Below are positions 57,960 through 64,000 of a stretch of DNA of 64,000 nt, piece by piece. The notes beneath the pieces are model-generated. The model made no database searches and had not been told where the DNA came from. It was given only the letters and a program-made list of their open reading frames with translations. The stretch comes from Sclerodactyla briareus (taxonomy: Eukaryota; Echinodermata; Holothuroidea; Dendrochirotida; Sclerodactylidae), in contig JAODTK010002032.1 of assembly GCA_026419785.1 (NCBI GenBank), forward strand, positions 62,001-126,000. The letters are read 5' to 3'. Within the stretch, counting starts at the first letter, position 1, and each line of letters opens with the position of its first letter. The position numbers were made by a program, and so were the translations under genes.

Positions 57960-58028
57960 AGAGCGTGAGATACTTGATATATTGGGTGTTCATCGAGAGA
58001 GGTTAAAAAAATTGGTTCAAAGGTTCAG
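57960..58028 (+). CDS. Exon 3 of three phase-linked exons
   Basis: The acceptor 'gttcctattacatccttcaag' opens 69 nt, phase 2 to 2, reading EREILDILGVHRERLKKLVQ, to the donor TTCAG|gtaaat. It joins exon 2 in frame (AA|A gives Lys). The peptide is a charged amphipathic helix. The next exon at 58,544 does not fit in phase, so an exon in between is missing from this annotation. Confidence 0.55.
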
Positions 58029-58543
58029 GTAAATAGGTAAATTTGATTAAGACTTGTGTCATGTTTTTTAATATGAGGATTTGATTTAGCAAAACCACGA
58101 ACCTGAACAGAAAGATTCTAATAGAGGGGAAAAGTGTACACATGTAATACAGAGATGGATCGAATTGCTTCTTAATCACAAATTAGCAATTGCGGCCACT
58201 TTGATTTGCTGGGGAGAAGGGGATGGGCCCAGACAATTCTGAAGTACCAGTTTCAAAGTCAGGTCATGAAGGAGGTGGGCAGCTGGAAAGTACGGCATTG
58301 CATTGTGGAGTTATAGAAACTGAGCGAATGGAGGGTTAACTTGCTTAGATAGTCAGGCCCATGCCGTGCCAATCAGCCCGGGCACATCTTGGAGAAGGTC
58401 AACAGTGATGGGCTCTGGAGAAGTACAAGGCGCCTTCACCCAAGCATGTTTTCACATTCTTCAATTTTTGACATACGTAGTTCCGGCCATGCCTTCTTTG
58501 TCAAGTTAATAGTTGCTCTCGTTATCACTGTACTTGTGTTCAG

Positions 58544-58663
58544 ATAGGCTCTACCATGGAGGTGATCCCGAGTGGAGAGACACCCAGACTGTCAGCACCT
58601 GGACCTCATGTCATTTCCTCATGCTACATTCCAGAGAAATGGAGGACTGCCTCTCCTCTAAAG
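58544..58663 (+). CDS. Exon, possibly first coding exon with strong Kozak
   Basis: The acceptor 'tacttgtgttcag' and donor (CTAAAG|gtgaat) bound 120 nt, phase 0 to 0. It reads TMEVIPSGETPRLSAPGPHV and continues VISSCYIPEKWRTASPLK. The internal ATG at 58,556 sits in ACCATGG, an ideal Kozak context, so a second gene or transcript could start here. A shifted frame (acceptor 4 nt downstream) is also open but has fewer purine-first codons. Unidentified. Confidence 0.5.
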
Positions 58664-58931
58664 GTGAATATTCATATCTTATTTCAACTAGAAGGCGTGC
58701 AATTATATAGTGAGGGGGGGGAGGTAAGCTTCAAAAATAATCTCAAAAAATGTTATTCGTATCCTCTGTCTTTAATACCTATGGTACTTTTTTCATTTCA
58801 ACCCACATGGTCGAATCGGCTGTGTGTGATTTCCCCAAATCCGGATGCATGCTAAGAGATTTTGCTCTGTAAAAATCCGCTGCATCTGTGAAAGTGGCAT
58901 TATTTTGCGACTAATTTCCTCTGACTACAAG

Positions 58932-59003
58932 TCTGGCGGTGAGTTTGCTCTGCCCAAGGGCAGTTCAGTGATTGGGGACATGACATACCGCCGCATGAAC
59001 AGT
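58932..59003 (+). CDS. Exon, 72 nt
   Basis: The acceptor 'ctaatttcctctgactacaag' and donor (AACAGT|gtgaga) bound 72 nt, phase 0 to 0. Only one frame is open, reading SGGEFALPKGSSVIGDMTYR plus four residues. It follows the exon at 58,544-58,663 in phase. Family not recognised. Confidence 0.55.
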
Positions 59004-60430
59004 GTGAGACTCTTGTTAATCATCTCCCATGAAAATTGGGGGTATCAGTCAACAGTGTCATTTTATGCTTTTGCAAGGCCCAAATATTTCATATGGGGCA
59101 GGAGGCGATTGCTTAGCTCGGTATGATGACAGTTGAGAACAGGGCTAAATTCATTCGAATAAACTAAACACACAAAACTGGTATGGCTCTTAAAAGTTCG
59201 CTTACTCAAACTATAGTTTTTACTGAAACGTCCTGCAGTCCATTAATAGTGCACCCCGTGCGAGAGTTATATTCCAAGTTCTGTGAAAAAAGGGGTGCAT
59301 GGTGCCACCTTTGTGCCACTGCTGTAGGTGATGACCGCTCTCTTGATGGCATCAGATCTATTCAATCTATTCATACTTAAACTAAAACTGAGGAACTTCA
59401 TCATCTAATGTTCATTGCCTTCTCTCCAGCGACCTGGAGTCTGATGAAAGTTGCTGGGGTGATGGTTATGGTGGGTGAGAGGCGGTGAGTTTTTGTTATT
59501 TTTGTATGTTTCGTGTCTTCTGATTGTTGCAATCATTATGGGGGCCCCCATGGAAATGGGCCATTGTTGGCTCAATGGGTGTTACTCCTGTGACTCTATT
59601 GTTAAATCTGGCTTTTGTTCTTGTTGTTACATATTTATTGGTCAGTAGTATCACTTGGTGTTTGACGTATTGAGCACAAATAACGAAACAAACAAACAAG
59701 ATACAGAGAGAAAGCTTTTGTATAAGCCTAGTATGTGCATTGTAAATTTTCGGGCCGCCTCATAGACCCTGGATTCTCTGCAACTCCCCGCTTCAACTTA
59801 GGGGTAGTGAGGTTACAGTGAGCTCTTAATCCTGCTCTAAGAGTCTGCAGTGTGGTGTCGTTCTTGACCTTGTATTCACCAGATTGGCAATCTTATCTTA
59901 AGTGCCCGTCCGTGCCATGCCGCATTTTTCACATTGGGCGCTCCCCAGTGCTGCCCATTTCGAACTACAAACCACCCCTAGGAGTCTTTGAATGTTGTAA
60001 CTATTTCAGCGAAGAAGCTGCATCCTCCAAAAATTGGGGAGTACACAATAAAATTTGTGCACAATTAGGTTTTTTCCTATCATAGCACTTTGATAGGGTA
60101 TCCTCATCTATCTACCTCTGCAGAGACAGGGCTGTTTTTCTCTCCCGAAAACAGTTGGGTTGCGTTCAACTTTTTCATGTGAACTTCACTCAAATGTCAA
60201 ACCCTGTCAGTTACATACGTTAAAAAATTCTGTTGATGAGTTTTGAAACTGGGGTGGCCATCATAGGGGAGTGTAACAACAACTGCAAATCATTAATTTG
60301 CTCTCGAAAACTGCTATGTTAACTATAATCGCCTTAAGGTAGGGATGAACACGCTGTGGAAAAATAATGACAGGTCTTAGGCCTCCTCTTTTCCATCTGG
60401 CACAAAACAAAATACTGCCGAATGGCACAG
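59004..60430. other. Intron with weak exon candidates
   Basis: A possible exon at about 59,431-59,472 (after 'ccttctctccag', reading DLESDESCWGDGYG, donor TATG|gtgggt) and coding-like frames at 59,240-59,380 and 59,870-60,080 are noted, but none has both good borders and a compatible phase. Confidence 0.3.
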
Positions 60431-60795
60431 TTATAACAGAGTGGTTGGCACAGTGATAGAGCGTGGCCTTCCACTCGGGAGACCCGGTTTGATTCTCAGT
60501 GGGGTCATTACCACGACTCTAAAAATTGTAAACCGTTGTTGCCTTCTTGCTAGACGCTCAGCACAAAGGATGGGAGCAGGGACAACCGACGGGTAGGCAA
60601 TTTGCCATGTTGCCGTCGTGTGTGATTTTCCACACCCCCACACTAAGGTACCGCCAAAGAGGCATTGACTTAATCTGTGTATCTGTGGAGAGATTCGCAG
60701 CTGGCAAACAGGGGCAGTACCAGGTCGATCCTTGCTGGGCATTGAATAGGTTCGATTCCCTGCTCGGCTGCATACATGAAAAAATAACGCCGTGC
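60431..60795 (+). mobile_element. tRNA-derived SINE, copy 4, nearly complete
   Basis: The head has an A-box-like TTGGCACAGTGATAGAGC and a B box CCGGTTTGATTCTC (60,484-60,495 region). Its anticodon arm (GCCTTCCACTCGGGAGACCC) closely resembles tRNA-Gly. The body has 'gttgccttcttgct', 'gggagcagggacaacc', 'ggtaggcaatttgcc', 'aggtaccgccaaagaggca' and 'gcagtaccaggtcgatcc'. It ends near 'catgaaaaaataac'. This is the best copy for defining the family. Confidence 0.8.
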
Positions 60796-60940
60796 GGAGG
60801 TGTATATGATGTTGAATAGAGGCGCCTATCAGACCTCATACTATTGTCTCCATCAGAGCGTGGTCAGTTCTAGTGTAACAGCCCTTTTGAATAGTGCATT
60901 AGATATCATTTGATTGACGGTGTCTAATTTTTCTATACAG

Positions 60941-61007
60941 GCTGTTCTAGACCATTCGCAGTCAGAGGTTGACGATAATGCCAAAGAAGCTGTCGAGCTT
61001 TTACGAG
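60941..61007 (+). CDS. Exon, 67 nt
   Basis: The acceptor 'gtctaatttttctatacag' and donor (TTACGAG|gtgggt) bound 67 nt. Phase 0 to 1, reading LDHSQSEVDDNAKEAVELLR, with many acidic residues and an amphipathic helix pattern. Its phase-0 entry fits the exit of the exon at 58,932-59,003. Family not recognised. Confidence 0.5.
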
Positions 61008-61149
61008 GTGGGTGGGTGCATGGAGAATAAAATCTCATTTATTTACCCTCCAGTCCACCCACGGCTGTCGGGATCAGTTCAGTCGGTGGTTAGTGGGATG
61101 GGAACATAGTGTCATAACCAACTTTTATGAACGATATAGACACTCACCA

Positions 61150-62130
61150 TTCTCATGCCAAGTTCAACAGGGATTAGAAAACAACATCCTGTGAACCCAA
61201 TGGCTATGTAATGTCAAAAGATTAGTAAGAATCTAGACTGCAAGCTCAGCAAAGATGTTGTTTCACTGATTTTAGTGAGCCTTTGACAGGTTCCAAGCAA
61301 CTGGCTCATAAGTTTCAACATTACGGCATCTGTGGTCAAATTCTCACTTGGAAAAATTCATTTTTGAACCATCGTACCCAGCATTTCATAAATGGGGTGT
61401 GAAGTAGCTCTGGAAGTGTCTATCAGGGGTCCACAACGGTACGTATAGGTTCCATTGCGTTCCTCTATACAATTCAATGATCTTCCAACTGTTATAGCAT
61501 CCACTATCAGAATGTTTGCTGATGACTGCATAATCTACCGGACTATCAATGGAGTCAAATGACGTAACATGCTGCAGCAAGATCTGGATAATTTTTCGCA
61601 ATGGGAGTAAGCTGGCAGATCAATCTGATGCATCAAAATGCAAGGCAATGGTTGTCACCAAAAGAGGCAAGTTGTACCATTCCAATATGTAATTGACGAT
61701 ACTCGCCTTGTACTGGTGAAAGACCATCCCTATCTTGGAGTAACCATTACTTCAAAGCTCTCATGGACAACTCATATAACATATAGTTGGTTAAAGCTTA
61801 CAAGATCCTCCATCTGATCAGTAGACATCTGTATGACTGTGAGACTAAAGGGACGATGAAGACATGCCTATAAGTCTCTGGTGTCCCTGTTTGGAATATA
61901 GCTCCTCAGGTTTGGGATCCAGACAAAGCGTTGTAACATTAAAGAAGCTGGAAATGGTTCAGCGCAAAGCGGCCAGATTTGTTCCTAGGATCACCACCGG
62001 TCAAACCAGTGTCGCAGGCTCCTGCAACTTCTTGCCTGGCCATTTTGCAGGAGGGAAGGGCAATGTACGACCTCAAAGCTGTTACAGACTAAACTACGCA
62101 CAAGATCATCATAAGTGAATGACTTAACTA
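61150..62130 (+). mobile_element. Non-LTR retrotransposon RT fragment
   Basis: RT blocks in order on plus: a 'FxxGLxxNNIL'-like HGFR region near 61,165, the 'FSxAFD' block near 61,272, a damaged VPQG turn near 61,430, an intact catalytic FADD at 61,515-61,526 (FADDCIIYRT), then KDHPYLGVTIT-like residues near 61,720 and EMVQRKAARFVPR near 61,950. The style is that of CR1/L2-like LINEs. It is 5' truncated and frameshifted. A 5-bp repeat (acaag, about 62,359-62,380) downstream may be near its 3' end. Confidence 0.75.
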
Positions 62131-62384
62131 TAGGGGGGGACAGTTATTGTTAATACCAAAGTTTTCAGGTGGTCAGTTTGGCCAAGAACAATTCTAGATC
62201 GGAATGCATCTAGCCCACTATGTAGGCATTAGGGTCATGGGGTGTGTTCTGGTGATGGTGTGAATTATTATCATCATCTTCAACTCTTAACTCTTCAATT
62301 AGCGTGTGCCTGTTGTGCTGTCCTATGCAGTGATAACCACGAGTGGGGTTTGCATAGGACAAGACAAGACAAGACAAGATTAGG

Positions 62385-64000
62385 GCCTTTAGTGTTTTAT
62401 GTGGATCACAGCTTAAAGTATGCCTCACACTGTGCAAGGTTCGGGGTGAGCAATGCTTGCAGACACTTGCAGTTGGACAAGCCACACAAACTGGCAATCG
62501 TTGAGAATGCTGAGTGATTGAGCAAGCGGTGACCGCCCTACTAATCCATGTGCAGGCCGAAAAATAATAAGCCGGTAGCCCGGGGCTACTTGAGACTGCT
62601 TCGGGATGTAGGAAGTTGGTTGGAGATGCCCTTCGGGCGAGTGGTAACTCAATGAAATTGTGTTGAGTATATGCATCGGGCTAAGTCAGTATCGTGTTCG
62701 GGTCTATGATAGCATTTTCTCAGAGGCGATGGGCGAGTTGAGGTAGGGTCCATTTTTCGAGCCTCCATGATGCACACTTGAGGTAGTAACAGCAGTTAAA
62801 AATGGCCGGAATGTGTTCCATAAAACTAAAAAAAAGATAAACATTGAGGAAAGCAAAAAGGATTCTACTTTTCTCACTATTCCTCAACTCTCCTCTGGGT
62901 ACGATAGTATATTTGTCAATCACATATTATATTGAGTCTTGGGGAAGTCTAACATTATCGAACTGGTTCTAAAACTGTTGAGAATTATTGTGTCAAGAGC
63001 GGAGTCTGACTGCAATGTGCTGTCGCAGTAGCTCTGGTCAATTTGGCTTTGTTAACCACAGAATTTCCCACCTATGAAGTGCATTCATACCAAAGCTGTG
63101 CCAGAGCAATTTTAAAAATGTTGACGATAGAACTTGCCCTTAAATCTTTTAGAGACAACTATTAGTACTTGTTAGCACAAAAATCAATAAAATAGCATAG
63201 TGAATATAAAGAATATTTCCACTTCACTTTTGCTAAAATGTCATATTATGCTGACCCACTCTGAAATTAGTTCTAAAAGGGCAAGTCAGACGAAAATATT
63301 TAAATGTCATAGGATTGTGCATGGGCGGCGATCAAGGGGAAATGGGGGGACATGTCCCCCAAATAGGTTGGTGGGGGGGAAATAATATCAAAATTTATCC
63401 CCCCAATATTTTGCGAACTGTGTGAAAAAATCTATAATCATTGTACAGTATGTCCATTAACACAAAAAGTCGAACTCATATTTCTTAGTAGAGTGCTTAA
63501 ATTTATGTGGCCAAAATGCAAAAAAATCGCGTTGATCCAACGTGTATCTTACAGTGTAGGTATATAGGTATATGGCACGAGGAGGGGAATTTGGTTCAGG
63601 ACTTGATGCATGTTGCACCACCTTCTTCCCCACTCAACAATGCCGGAATCCAACGCCATTTCGAACACGCACTCAGTTTAGTCTACTTCTGATACTTACT
63701 GTCAAGATTGCTTTGCCAGCCTGATGGGCTGTTTCTAATAAAGATGAAAGCTATATGAACGAAAAACAAACAGGGAAGGGGATCGTGCACATATATGGAG
63801 GTTTCGTGAGTGGCGTATGGAAATATACAGGCGCAGAGCGGGGCGAAACAATCTGAGACAGGAGAAATTGGGACGAAAATTTGAGCGGAAACAAACTGAA
63901 AAATGACAATGTCTGTGACTGGTCAATCCTTGTAATCAAAGGCCAAAAAATGCACACATTTTCTCATGAACAGTGATGTTCAAGCAAATTTTCATCTGCG
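62385..64000. other. Gene-poor end of the window
   Basis: It contains a G-run/C-run nested hairpin at 63,339-63,407 ('gggggacatgtcccccaa', then 'gggggggaaataatatc' facing 'atttatcccccc'). No exon was accepted on either strand. Confidence 0.4.

Noticed and set aside
60431-60510. Functional tRNA-Gly gene
   Set aside because: A and B boxes are degenerate, the anticodon arm lacks proper pairing, and a SINE body follows directly.
1-64000. Bacterial or phage genes, operons, riboswitches, origins
   Set aside because: No long ORFs, no ribosome binding sites, and widespread eukaryotic repeats and splice signals.

Overview
This is eukaryotic, animal-type DNA. It has no operons, Shine-Dalgarno sites or long ORFs; the longest open frame is about 174 codons. 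It has short exon-like ORFs bounded by consensus splice sites, and many decayed retrotransposons, a tRNA-derived SINE family, palindromic MITE-like elements and minisatellites. The mix (Ty1/copia with a marine-invertebrate-type integrase, Jockey-like and CR1-like LINEs, G/C-run hairpin repeats, TGACCT-rich dispersed repeats) suggests a marine invertebrate. I cannot name the phylum. Single-base indels are frequent inside the tandem arrays, as in a long-read assembly or rapidly decaying repeats.

Layout. 0-1.3 kb: exon-like segments on the minus strand. 1.4-3.0 kb: a GC-rich, decayed minus-strand coding tract of unknown identity. 3.2-7 kb: dispersed repeats with TGACCT half-sites, plus two small plus-strand coding-like ORFs. 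8.5-9.03 kb: two adjacent plus-strand coding segments, the second ending in a stop. 9-13.4 kb: no gene seen. 13.43-17.13 kb: a decayed CR1/L2-like LINE. 18.8 kb: one candidate exon. 19.36-19.64 kb: a GATATC-palindrome MITE. 24.56-25.38 kb: a frameshifted ORF cluster. 31.8 kb (minus) and 32.7 kb (plus): candidate exons. 32.98-33.21 kb: a TACCATGGTA palindrome MITE. 33.53-36.55 kb: a Ty1/copia element. 37.4-39.3 kb: a minus-strand ORF group with the longest ORF of the window. 39.5 kb: a plus exon. 40.2-42.3 kb: a Jockey-like LINE. 45.2-46.5 kb: candidate exons on both strands. 46.66-48.15 kb: a 53-bp satellite. 50.5-50.9 kb: a minus-strand retroelement RNase H. 53.24-54.08 kb: a second copy of the copia linker segment. 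55.7-61.0 kb: exons of an unidentified plus-strand gene, interrupted by a minisatellite built from one exon-intron boundary. 61.15-62.13 kb: a third LINE RT fragment. Four copies of one tRNA-derived SINE lie at 44.0, 52.9, 54.5 and 60.4 kb.

No host gene could be named. The best supported host gene is the plus-strand series 55,737-55,784, 56,894-57,021 and 57,960-58,028, whose splice phases agree across three exons. A second phase-consistent set follows at 58,544-58,663, 58,932-59,003 and 60,941-61,007. Exon calls rest on splice motifs, an open frame and purine-rich first codon positions counted by eye; all need transcript evidence.
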